From NCBI GenBank assembly GCA_002439165.1, contig DJTE01000032.1, positions 69,290 to 133,289 on the forward strand: a DNA stretch of 64,000 nt, read 5' to 3'. This document shows positions 1 through 9,600 of this stretch, in pieces (positions within the stretch are counted from its first letter, which is position 1; each line of letters starts with the position of its first letter). The translations under genes and the position numbers were made by a program. The stretch comes from Chryseobacterium indologenes. Its GTDB lineage: Bacteria; Bacteroidota; Bacteroidia; Flavobacteriales; Weeksellaceae. The notes beneath the pieces were generated by a model. The model ran no database searches. It was given only the letters and a program-made list of their open reading frames with translations, and was not told the DNA's origin.

Positions 1-346
1 ATACCCAGTTGGAGAGACTGATCTGTATGGTAAACTGAATTTCATCCTCATTATTTGCTGTAACGGTCAACGTGACAGAAGTATTTGTCTTTTCTACACC
101 CAGTATGGCAGCTGTTGCCCCGGAGATCGTTAATCTGTTCCCTGTGGGATCGGGAATAGAAGCCCCCGGGATATTGATCAGCAGATACGAGTCAGCAGGC
201 AGCTTATAGCTTTTGGATAGCAGATCATCCAATCCAACAGGAGGAATCATGTCTGAATCTGTAAAAGAAGCTGCATTAATGGTGATGTTGTTATTATTGG
301 CCGCTGCCTGGTTCCTGAACGTAGCAGCTAATTTGGATAAGCTCAT
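1..346 (-). CDS. Hypothetical protein, C-terminus beyond window edge
   Basis: An open frame reads from an ATG at 344-346 to the left edge without a stop, giving 115 residues. It starts MSLSKLAATF and holds an alternating hydrophobic/polar beta-like stretch (LPADSYLLINIPG, then VTLTVTANN). There is no signal peptide. It lies 20 bp after the EEP phosphodiesterase gene on the same strand, so it is probably the last visible gene of that operon. I do not recognise the family. The true length is unknown because the gene leaves the window. Confidence 0.6.
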   Translation of the reverse strand, partial: MSLSKLAATFRNQAAANNNNITINAASFTDSDMIPPVGLDDLLSKSYKLPADSYLLINIPGASIPDPTGNRLTISGATAAILGVEKTNTSVTLTVTANNEDEIQFTIQISLSNWV

Positions 347-366
347 AATAATAAAATGTTATTCGG

Positions 367-1692
367 TTAAACCTCTACAATCAGCCCCATATGATCACTG
401 GTGCTTTTGATCCTTCTGTAATTGTTCCAACCTGCAAAGGCGGTCAGAGCTCCTATACTGCCGGGAGCAAAACCACCCTGTCCGTTTGGGCCTGTCGGTG
501 GAAGCTGTAAGGCAGCCGGAATTCCCAAAGCATTTAAAGCCATGGCTGAGTTATAGGTAAGGCTGCCGGCAGGAGCCCCCCCTACCGGAGGGGCAGTCCG
601 GTTGTATGGCGTTCCGGTTACTCTGTTTACAATCGTGATATTGGCTGCGGGGCCACCGGCTGTTGCTCCATACAGGGTCAGGATATTATCTATACTTGAG
701 AAAGTATTCGGAATCACGATCTCATAACCGGGATATCCGTTTGTTGCCCAGGGTTTGGCATGTTTGTGAGATCTCAGCGTGGTACATACATAGCCTTTAT
801 TGGGCCATGTATTGGCGGTAGGATTGATCTGGCGGATATATCCTGCGCCACCTGCCAGTAAATTGTTGTAGGCAATCGGTTCAAAATGGGTATTAAACAG
901 ATCTACATTGAAGTCACCGACTATTACTCCCACCTCATTGGCGGCAAGATTAGCTGTCATTTCCAGAATATGGGAAAGCTGGTTGGTGCCGTCTGCAGCC
1001 TGTTGTTTTTTGGGTGAAGCGTGAAAAGATAATAATTTAATGGTTCTTCCGGCACCTGCCGGATCCCAGAATGTAGTTAAAAAAGGTGTTCTGTTAAAAG
1101 CATTGGGAAAACCTAATATTCCTCCTGCAGGATCGTGAAACAGCCATTGACCTGCCAGTTGCCGGTAAGGTACATCGGGGTTGATCAGGTTACCTCCTCC
1201 AGGAGTCTCACCGTCCGGTAATGCATCATCCCAGGGATGTGCATAGTCCGTCAGATTCATTGCTCCGATATTGGCCACTGAATTGGAAGGATGAATTCCC
1301 CCCTGCCAGCCCCATGGGCCGGTAAACTGCACGCGGGAGTGATTATAAAATACAGAAATACCTTCCTGTACATTTCCCTGCCCCAGTCTGAGCGGAGGAA
1401 CAAGTTGCCAGTTATCAGCAGGAAACCAGTTTCTTAATTGTTCCAGAAGGAAAAGACTGCCATCTCTGCCACCGCCTGTTATCAGTGTACCGGGAGCTCC
1501 GGCTCCTGTGGATGTTTCTACCACCACAAAAATATCAGGTTTATTTTGAGCGAGTGTCGTTTGGATCACCTGTTTTCTGTAAACCGACTTGAAGGTGGGA
1601 ATAGAGGTTCCGTCCCATGCTCTCTTTTTGCTGGGTTCATTTATTTTGTTGATTCCAAACTGTTGTATATTCCAGTATAAGATGCGGGTCAT
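367..1692 (-). CDS. Endonuclease/exonuclease/phosphatase (DNase I-like) family protein
   Basis: This 441-residue protein carries the ordered signature of the EEP superfamily of metal-dependent phosphodiesterases: N8 in YWNIQQFG, E59 in FVVVET, a candidate catalytic His near 224 (LSFHASP), D260/N262 in GDFNVD, and D433/H434 in the C-terminal STSDHMG. Family members cut DNA, RNA, phosphoinositides or sphingomyelin, and the substrate cannot be read from sequence. There is no signal peptide, so it is cytoplasmic or leaves by a non-Sec route. It starts 30 bp after the 1219-residue gene and ends 20 bp before the next, consistent with one transcript. It is longer than a minimal EEP domain, with Gly/Pro-rich loops at about 130-215 and 300-410. 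Confidence 0.8.
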   Translation of the reverse strand: MTRILYWNIQQFGINKINEPSKKRAWDGTSIPTFKSVYRKQVIQTTLAQNKPDIFVVVETSTGAGAPGTLITGGGRDGSLFLLEQLRNWFPADNWQLVPPLRLGQGNVQEGISVFYNHSRVQFTGPWGWQGGIHPSNSVANIGAMNLTDYAHPWDDALPDGETPGGGNLINPDVPYRQLAGQWLFHDPAGGILGFPNAFNRTPFLTTFWDPAGAGRTIKLLSFHASPKKQQAADGTNQLSHILEMTANLAANEVGVIVGDFNVDLFNTHFEPIAYNNLLAGGAGYIRQINPTANTWPNKGYVCTTLRSHKHAKPWATNGYPGYEIVIPNTFSSIDNILTLYGATAGGPAANITIVNRVTGTPYNRTAPPVGGAPAGSLTYNSAMALNALGIPAALQLPPTGPNGQGGFAPGSIGALTAFAGWNNYRRIKSTSDHMGLIVEV

Positions 1693-1722
1693 GAGAGATG
1701 TGTTTTATGCTTTCAGCAATGG

Positions 1723-4700
1723 TTATACATTTTTGTTATAAGCGGCATACCAGCCCAGACTTTTAGCTGTGACTCCGGGATTGGGGTTACCAAAGAGAAG
1801 AAAATTGGTATTGCCGCCTGGCGGTAGCTTCAATATACCCAATAATTTCAGGGCAATATTGGATAAGGTAAGCAGATAAGACTGCTGATCCACCACATAC
1901 TGCAGGCTCAGCTTATCGATCGTGAGCTTCAGTACCCCCTGTATGCTCAGCAGTTTGGCATTGCTGGCGGTGCCGGGAAGTCTGATACCCACAAAGGCAT
2001 TATAACCGGGATCAGCAGTTTTGGAGCCTGGACTCCAGGCTATGAGCAGGCTGGCGTTAAAACCTGCGCTGCCGGCCAGTTCTCCGGGAGAACCCATATT
2101 GAGGGTCATCTGCAGTCCATACCAATTGCCTGAAAGTCCGGTGGCATTGATGCCGGGTAAGGCTAGCTTTAAATAGCCCTGACCTGATGGTGCGGATTCG
2201 TCATTGCCGCTCAGCAGTTTATTGATCTGAAGGGCAAAGTTGGGATAAAGACTGCCGTTTCTGGCATTGCTTTGCGATGAATTGAATGCAAGCTGCGAAG
2301 CATCAAAAGTAAAGTGGGTCACCGTTGGAGTATCAAGATTAAAATCCATATTTACATACAGGTTACTGTAATTGAGACCTCGCTGCAGTGTATTGTCATT
2401 CATTGCTATACCAAAAGAAAAAGTATCCAGCGGATACTCCGTTCCGTTTTCATCAGCTGCCGTGGCCTTCATTGTGCTGAAATTCAGGTAGCCCCACATG
2501 GTAAATCTGGATTGTATATCGAGTGCTGCGGGATTGGTAGTAAGGGTATTGAACTGTACTTTGGTGATTTCCACATTGGTCAGCAGATTACTGTCGAAGA
2601 AAAACAGGTTATCATCTTTGTTATCAAATACATATACCGGTGTGCCATTATGGTCCTGGTAAGTGCCGTTCAGAACCACTGTATTTAAACTGCCGGAACC
2701 ATACGGATTGTTGGTACCGGTCACCTTATCAGAGAACAAGTTATTCATGGTCAGTTGTAATTTACTGGCAAAATCCTTGATGGCGGTGTTTTCAAACAGT
2801 ACCTGAAGAAATAATACTTTAAAATCATAAGTGGCTCCTGCTGCAGGCTGTACCGGTTTATTGGGATTCAGTCCCTGTGATATCTGCTGGGCATAGGCAG
2901 GGTCAACATAATTGATCAGTCCGAACAGGGAACTGACGGGATCCATAGTGATCACTCCACTGGCATCCACCCGGTTTACTTCTATTCCGAAATGGTGTGC
3001 ATAAAAGTTTTTGAGATTGATACCACTGATCAATCCTTTTAACTGCTGAGGAAATTCCTGTAAATCGATGGTTGCTTTCAAAGCCAGAACACCGTTCCAG
3101 TCGGGATCATTAATGATGGAATGGAACTTTTCATAATATTTCAACTGGTCTGAGGCGGGATTGGATAATGCTGTTTGATAAGCTTTTTCGGCTGCCTCCA
3201 GGTAATCCTGTAGCCAGGAAGACACAGCTACCAGCTGATTGTAAGCTGCAGCGGGATCGGTATTGCTTCTGTCGATATTAAATGCAGCGGCCTGCGTCCA
3301 TTCTTTAGGGTTTTTCACCCGGTCGATAATGGAGCCTTTACAGAACTTAAAAATTAAAACATTATTATAGTCGGCATAGGTGTTGCCGATGCCCACATTC
3401 AGATCAAACGGCCAGTCTTCTATGGATATTTTATTATTGAATACAGGCTGGCTGCTGAAACCGCCGCCGGATGTATCCATCATTGAAAACAAATCACCCA
3501 GATACTGATTATTGGTCATCACCAGAAACTGCTGATTGGTGAGAAAGGCGCTCTGCATCTGAGGCATCAGGTTTATAAAACTGAGCTGATACTGCGGAGG
3601 TGTTACCGGAGCCTGTCCTGTGGGATTAAGGTATTCATACTCAGACGGGTTGTTGCTGACGGTATTCTGGGCCAGGTTCAGCAAGCTCCAGGTACCATCA
3701 TTATTCACATTGGCAATCATACCCTGTGGAGTGGTGGAAGAAGTATAGGCTGACGTTCCTGTTTTTGCGTTTATCCTTCCGGCCTTGTTTTTACTGCTGT
3801 TTGGAGTGGTAAAGGCAGCTGTGATCAATGCTTTTCTTTCAGCACTCAGTACTTTGGACTCAAATATCCCGATATCTTTAGCATCGGGCGGGGGAATAGG
3901 ATTTACGCCGAGATAAGGCGTTATGGGGATAGCAAAACCATTGGTCTGCGGCATGTCTACTGAAGGTTCATAAAAGCCGAGAAATCCTGTGACCGTATTG
4001 CCCGGCGATGCCACACCGTGATCTTTGGCATATAAAGATGCGCCCTGGGGCTGTGAAGCATATTGTACATTGCCGGGGGCAGGGGATACGATATTGGCCC
4101 AGGCGGTGAGATAAGTGCTGTCGAGTACAGGCTTATCTGTACCGGGATTGGCAAGAGATACTTCCTGACCCGGAAAATTAGCTGCGAAAGCTGCCTGTTT
4201 TGATTTAAAACGTATGGTGTCGCCGGTGATGGTACCGGAGTTGTTTTTATAGGGAGTAAATGTAATCACTTCTGTGCCGGAGAGACCCGGCAGTAAGCTG
4301 TATTGCCCGTTTTCATCGGCAAAGGCTGCCTGTGAAGCACCGGGATCGAGGTAAAAGTCTCCCTCCGGGGCCAGGTAGTAGGGCTGGCTACCGGCAGCAT
4401 CCTGTGGGGATATAACAAAGCGTGCACTATGGTCTGCCGGAAAAAGACTGTTGACAGATGCTCCTGAGTTTACCATGTCCACTGCAGGCCATAGGGTTAA
4501 TGGATAGCCTGTGTTGATAGCGTAATAGCTGGGCAGGCCGGCAGCTCTTGTCTTACCGGTATTTAAATTGTAGATCTGGCCTGTAATGGCAAAATAGGTA
4601 TTCAGGCCGCTGCTATTGGCTACGTCCAGCAGATCGATCTGAGTCTGGGTAATAAGAAAATCGTTGCTGTCGCCGGATTTTAGAATAGGATAGGCAAAAT

Positions 4701-5382
4701 AAGAGAATGTTTCGCCTTTAGGATAATAATAGTTGTTCTGCAGCCCATATCCTTTAAAATCCAGGTTCATATTCAGACCCAGTGAAAAACGGAGCGAGCC
4801 TGTACCGGGGCCACTGAAAGGAATGGTAATATCGCTTCTGAAAATAGAGTTGGTGCCCAGGTTTTTATTGGCAAAGCTCATGTTGGGGCTTCCGGAGGTC
4901 CAGGTAAGCTGTAAAGAATTGGGGGCTTTGTCCGGCCGGAGTGCCATTTCGGTATTGTTCTGGATGGTAAGTGTACCAAAGCCGCTGCCGATCGTTACAT
5001 TAAACGGCTGTCCTACCACAAAAGATCTGTTTACGCTATACTGCACAAAGTTGAGGACGGTTGTATTTTCTGAGTCGGGTGTTTTATCCGGATCGTTTAA
5101 CCATGCTGTGGTGAGATTGGCATTTACATTTTGCCGGAATTTAAGCAGATAAGGCCGGTAGATTTTGATAAAGTTACTGGCATCATTGGGTGCTTTTTTA
5201 GCAAACAGGAAATATACCTGCTGCTGAGAGGCTGTCTGCAGGCTGATGAGAGGATCGGTATAAGAAGATCCGTCAGGAAGCAATAAAGCGGTCCAGTGCT
5301 GTTCTGTCTGGCTGTATATATAGAGTGAGGGGTTTCCCGAATTTTCATTGCTGAATATGATCTCTGTTTCAGATGGTGCCAT
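1723..5382 (-). CDS. Large unrecognised protein, 1219 residues
   Basis: A long open frame with a clean ATG start and codon use like its operon neighbours. The protein is rich in Asn, Ser, Gly and aromatic residues and looks largely beta-structured; a helical stretch at about 670-800 contains the long segment around WTQAAAFNIDRSN. There is no signal peptide, transmembrane segment or sorting domain, which is unusual for a beta-rich protein of this size in Bacteroidota. I recognise no family. It is flanked by a small exported beta protein (41 bp upstream) and the EEP phosphodiesterase (30 bp downstream). A structural or delivery protein for the phosphodiesterase is only a guess. Confidence 0.75.
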   Translation of the reverse strand: MAPSETEIIFSNENSGNPSLYIYSQTEQHWTALLLPDGSSYTDPLISLQTASQQQVYFLFAKKAPNDASNFIKIYRPYLLKFRQNVNANLTTAWLNDPDKTPDSENTTVLNFVQYSVNRSFVVGQPFNVTIGSGFGTLTIQNNTEMALRPDKAPNSLQLTWTSGSPNMSFANKNLGTNSIFRSDITIPFSGPGTGSLRFSLGLNMNLDFKGYGLQNNYYYPKGETFSYFAYPILKSGDSNDFLITQTQIDLLDVANSSGLNTYFAITGQIYNLNTGKTRAAGLPSYYAINTGYPLTLWPAVDMVNSGASVNSLFPADHSARFVISPQDAAGSQPYYLAPEGDFYLDPGASQAAFADENGQYSLLPGLSGTEVITFTPYKNNSGTITGDTIRFKSKQAAFAANFPGQEVSLANPGTDKPVLDSTYLTAWANIVSPAPGNVQYASQPQGASLYAKDHGVASPGNTVTGFLGFYEPSVDMPQTNGFAIPITPYLGVNPIPPPDAKDIGIFESKVLSAERKALITAAFTTPNSSKNKAGRINAKTGTSAYTSSTTPQGMIANVNNDGTWSLLNLAQNTVSNNPSEYEYLNPTGQAPVTPPQYQLSFINLMPQMQSAFLTNQQFLVMTNNQYLGDLFSMMDTSGGGFSSQPVFNNKISIEDWPFDLNVGIGNTYADYNNVLIFKFCKGSIIDRVKNPKEWTQAAAFNIDRSNTDPAAAYNQLVAVSSWLQDYLEAAEKAYQTALSNPASDQLKYYEKFHSIINDPDWNGVLALKATIDLQEFPQQLKGLISGINLKNFYAHHFGIEVNRVDASGVITMDPVSSLFGLINYVDPAYAQQISQGLNPNKPVQPAAGATYDFKVLFLQVLFENTAIKDFASKLQLTMNNLFSDKVTGTNNPYGSGSLNTVVLNGTYQDHNGTPVYVFDNKDDNLFFFDSNLLTNVEITKVQFNTLTTNPAALDIQSRFTMWGYLNFSTMKATAADENGTEYPLDTFSFGIAMNDNTLQRGLNYSNLYVNMDFNLDTPTVTHFTFDASQLAFNSSQSNARNGSLYPNFALQINKLLSGNDESAPSGQGYLKLALPGINATGLSGNWYGLQMTLNMGSPGELAGSAGFNASLLIAWSPGSKTADPGYNAFVGIRLPGTASNAKLLSIQGVLKLTIDKLSLQYVVDQQSYLLTLSNIALKLLGILKLPPGGNTNFLLFGNPNPGVTAKSLGWYAAYNKNV

Positions 5383-5423
5383 AAGAATAATTATTGGTTC
5401 TTAAAATGGGATAAAGTAAATAC

Positions 5424-5849
5424 TTAACCAGGGCAGAGCAGCATAACAATAATTACAACCTCCATAAGCGACAGATTTAATACGGTGATTTTCCTGCCCG
5501 CAAAATTACCGACAGCAATTACCTGCTGGCCGGGAGGTAAAAAATGGATACCGTTAAAGGCTGCCATATTGTTTAGCAGGACCGTATTGGTATCGGGTGC
5601 ACCGGTTAACGTGATCATAGCTATATTAGCCTGACTGGTATTGGTGATCGAACAGATACAGTCGCTTCCGTTATTGGTTATTTTCTGTGTAAATTCAAAA
5701 CGGGAAAGCGATAGGGTATCTGCTTTAGACCTGGCCAGCCCCTGACCCATTGCCAGGGTATGGCCAAGAATAAGCAATAAAAAGAGCAGTACGTAAGATT
5801 TGCTGCTGTGCCTACGATGTAGTTTGACACTGAATAGCTGCCTCAGCAT
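5424..5849 (-). CDS. Small exported beta protein, paralogue of upstream gene
   Basis: I choose the ATG at 5849 because it places basic residues (KLHRRH) before a hydrophobic stretch (SYVLLFLLLILGHTLAMG), a plausible signal peptide or anchor; the frame stays open further upstream but runs deep into the preceding gene. The mature part shares with the 117-residue neighbour the pattern N.S.AN...I.LTGAP.T..VL.N followed by LPP, a V.A.GNF.G segment and a final TV.N strand. The two genes overlap by about 38 bp. Function is unknown. The C-terminus VVIIVMLLCPG is hydrophobic and could be a second membrane segment. Confidence 0.6.
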   Translation of the reverse strand: MLRQLFSVKLHRRHSSKSYVLLFLLLILGHTLAMGQGLARSKADTLSLSRFEFTQKITNNGSDCICSITNTSQANIAMITLTGAPDTNTVLLNNMAAFNGIHFLPPGQQVIAVGNFAGRKITVLNLSLMEVVIIVMLLCPG

Positions 5850-6165
5850 CATTTTGAGCGTTGGTAATGTTGGTAATAGTAACCGTTGAACCTCCGAAAT
5901 TACCCGTAGCAATAACCACCATTGAAGGCGAGTTGGGAGGTAACGTCCAGATGTTGTCCACACTTGGCTGTATAGCTCCGTTTACCTGCACAATAAGGCC
6001 GGTAGAAGGAGCTCCGGTAACAGCGATAACCAGATTGTTGGCACGGCTGGCATTGGCAATGTTAAGCGTTGAAGAAGAACCGTTTGCTGTATTCCAGGTA
6101 CAGTATTGACCTGATTTGATGCTGGCACTTCCGTTTTGGTTGATTACTGGATTTTGTGATGACAT
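5812..6165 (-). CDS. Small soluble beta protein, first gene of the left operon
   Basis: A 117-residue protein starting MSSQNPVINQNG, without a signal peptide. The core is Thr/Ser/Asn-rich beta sequence (SSTLNIANASRANNLVIAV, then TGAPSTG, LPPNSPS, GNFGGSTVTITN). It shares its whole motif order with the next gene, which instead carries an N-terminal hydrophobic segment. It is the promoter-proximal gene of the minus-strand run ending at position 1. The family is not recognised; a beta-sandwich scaffold or binding subunit would fit the composition. Confidence 0.65.
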   Translation of the reverse strand: MSSQNPVINQNGSASIKSGQYCTWNTANGSSSTLNIANASRANNLVIAVTGAPSTGLIVQVNGAIQPSVDNIWTLPPNSPSMVVIATGNFGGSTVTITNITNAQNDAEAAIQCQTTS

Positions 6166-6656
6166 AATTATAGGTTTTTAAGGTTGTAAAATATATTTGA
6201 AAGTGTAATGTTATTTCGGATAAGGATCTCATACAAAACAGTGGTCTTTTATTTCTAAATCTGTTCTGTCTTATGCTGTGATCTGATATACTTTAGGATA
6301 GCCTGAAATCTGTTTCTGATTGATTTTTCTCCTTTATTCAGACTTTAGCTTTGCTGAATTCACCCTTATTCATCGTATTTGCAATGCTTATCAGACAACA
6401 ATTCAAAGTAAGGGAAATAAAATAATACTCCTGTAAGTGAAAATACCGGAATTACGGGGTAAGTATTTATACCTAATTGATGCGTATCACTTTATGAAAG
6501 CTGTAATAGCCGGCTTTCCGCCCTGATGAAACCTCAATAATAGCTGAATGTATGCTTTACCGGGATGGAGCCAGGTCTTGTGGTATAAAAATAAAAAACC
6601 GGTATGGAAGAAGGAAATCTTCAGATACCGGCTTTAAGGTCTGTATGATAAATGTG
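6166..6656. other. Intergenic, promoter side of the left operon
   Basis: About 490 bp without a supported gene. It should hold the promoter of the minus-strand operon starting at 6165 and it holds the terminator of the alpha-2-macroglobulin-like gene at its right end. No confident Bacteroidota -33/-7 pair was picked out. Confidence 0.5.
6595..6636 (-). terminator. Rho-independent terminator after the macroglobulin-like gene
   Basis: Arms CCGGTAT and ATACCGG, extended inward by GGAAG pairing with CTTC, are followed on the minus strand by TTTTTTATTTTTAT. It lies 20 bp past the stop at 6657. Confidence 0.75.
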
Positions 6657-9600
6657 TCAGTTTATTTCCACTTTACCGCCTTTCGTATGGGCATTCATCT
6701 GTGGGGCATAGTAGTTCTGCATCGTGGTGATCCCGTTTGAGAACATCCCTGAAACATTGGCGATAAGATCATATTCAAACACGTATTTCCCTTTTGGCAT
6801 GTATTGAATATAGAAATTGGTGGAGGTGTCTCCGGTAGACTGATAGTATCCCAGATTATTTTTCCACTGATAGCCTGAAAGCACATCAACAGGCTCAAAC
6901 CCGGCTGCTCTCATATCCCTGATCCGGATGAATTCCATAGGACGGTCGGTATTGAGGATCATTCTGACCGTTACTTTATCTCCGGTTTTTAGAGGAGCTT
7001 CACTGGTGATTTCCTGAAGTTCGGCTCCGTTTTCTGTTTTTATCTTTTTGTACAGTTCCCGGGTTATCGAGATATAGTTTTCTGAAGATTTTACGGCATC
7101 GGCATCTTCATAATACTGCCAGAATAGTCCTCCCTGAGCCATTCCGGGACCGTTTTTTGTAATGGTTGCAGTGGCCAGTTTTTTATCTAAGATATCAGTT
7201 TTCACTATTGATTTTACATACCCTGTAACCTGGGTCCGGGCTTCCGGTTCTTTTCCGCCCCAGACAATGACGGTTTGATCATCCTGCGGACCATTGCTTT
7301 CTGTTTCTGCCCATGATTTTCCTGAATTCAGGAGGGTAAAGATCACTTCTGCGGTTCCTCGTGAGCTTCCCCACGAATTGACTTCTTTTTGCGTGATCAG
7401 CCATATCTTCAGATCTTCAATAAATTTCTCATCATCGGGTCTTAAAGTATTGAAGGCTTCCAGTACCCCGGCATGGTTGATTATTTTTGAACTGAACCAT
7501 CCCCATCCGTTAAGGTTCTGCTTCCAGTAAATTCCCTGGGTTTTCGACGCGACGGAAGTTTCTTTCAGGTAATTTATTAATCGGTCTGAAACATCCTTTA
7601 AACCGTAATCATTCATCAGCAGAGCAAGTCTGTGCACTCCAAAAAATGTGAGATCTGTTATTTTTATATCTTTCGTTTTTTGTTTTATCAATGCTTTCAG
7701 TACTGCTCCGTTTCCTTCCAGCGGGTATTGTTTTTCCCAATAGTTCCGGGTATCAAGATAGTCAATGACCCGGTTGCTCAAGATATTTTCCTGTTGTATA
7801 TCAGAATATCTGCTGATTTCACGGTCTGCATATCCGATCAGATTTTCAATCAGTATTTCCTGTTCCGGATGTTGTTCATCTTTCCACTTATCTTTTAGCC
7901 ATGTACTGATCTTTCCTAAATTTCTCAGAATATACAGTGATATGGAATAAGAACTTGGGCTTCCCTGATACCATGAGAATCCGCCATCGGAATTCTGCCG
8001 TTTTCTCAGATCTTCCCAACCCTGACTGATCGAGTTCTTCATGGTATCTGCATCCCATAATAAGGCTAATTTATGCATCTGTTCGTCTTCATTCTTACTT
8101 TCCAGAACCCAGGGCGTTTCTTCCAGAAGCAGTTGTTTCAGTTCCATGTTATTTTCAAGATCTGAACTGAGCAGTCCTTTTTCCTGATAGGCTTCAAAAA
8201 CATTTTTCATTCCCGGATCGGACTTAAAAATTTCAGAGGCAAGCACATCTGCAAACCATTTATTGAAGATCACATCTGCCGAATTATTCTGATCGTTCTT
8301 CAGCCCCGGAAAGGCAAACATGATTTCCCAGATCGGGTTGGTCGTCAGTTCCAAAGTATTTGAAACATTGGAAATAGTTGCTGAAGCAGCATTTTCAAGA
8401 TTATCCAGAACAAAAGTCCGGGTTTCGCCTTCTTTTACAAAAATCGGAATGGAATCTGTGACCAGAACCCTGTTGGGGAGAACAGCCAGGGCCTTCTGCT
8501 CACCGTCAGAATACTGTCCGGCTTTTGCAACAACTTTTATAATAACGGAGGAAACGTGTTCCGGAACTTTTAATTTCCACGCCACCACGGAGTTTCCGTT
8601 TTCATTCAAAGAAAATGCCTGTTCTTTATAATAACCCGAAACGGCAGTCAGAACATCAAGTCCGAACTGAGCTGAGATATCTTCATGGGTGAATGCATCA
8701 AGAATCTGTAATTCTGCGGAACCGTTTAATTTTCTGTCTGTGAGATTGGATAGTTTCGATAGAAAATTCAATTCGTCCCCTTCTCTTAAAAATCTCGGGT
8801 AATTGGGAGTTACTGAAAATTCTTTGCGGGTTATCACTTCTTTTTCCAGCGTGGCTGCCCTCGCATCCCGGGTATGGGCCAAGATCATCAGTTTCCATTG
8901 GGTGAGTGCCTCAGGGGATGTGAATTCGAAGCTGATATTTCCTTCGGAATCGGTTTTCAGATCCGGATAGAAAAATGCGGTTTCATTTAAATTCTGGCGG
9001 ACAGGAATTGTTTCCGTGTTTTTATTACGGCTTCCTGCTGAAACACCTCTTTCTTTTTCAAAAGATCCTCCGGCTATTTTTTTATGTATTCCCGGCATCG
9101 CAATTTCATTGAGGACCATTCCGTCCCCTGAAGATGCACTTCCCCCAAGAAAGGTAATATGACCGGGTAAATCACCATCATACCAGTTGAAGTAGGGAAG
9201 GCGTATGGAAAGCTTGCTGACGTAAGCCAGGGCTTTATATGCAAATTTCGAATCAAGGGTCTGCCTTATGTCATAGGATGCAGCCGGATAACGTTGGAGA
9301 TCCAGTTTTTCCCATGTGAAAGTATTGGCAGCAAACTGATCCAGAGACCTGTCGTACATTCCGGCCAGAACCTCAGCATTTATTTTTTCCCGGTCTTTTC
9401 CAGAGACCTTTACAGACCATTTTTCTTTGGAACCGGGTTCTATATGATCGCGGAAAGTTGTGGTTTCAATACTTAAGGGATTTTCATCTTCTTTTATTTT
9501 AAGTTTCACGGTCTGCAGCTGTACATCATTATAAGCAACCATCTGAAACTGGATATTCAGAGCGGAGATGGTCTTATCCTGAGGAATTTCCACTATATAC

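Noticed and set aside
5850..5963. N-terminal extension of the small exported beta protein
   Set aside because: It lies inside the upstream gene in another frame, and its Leu/Arg-rich text looks like a shadow. The start at 5849 gives a sensible signal segment.
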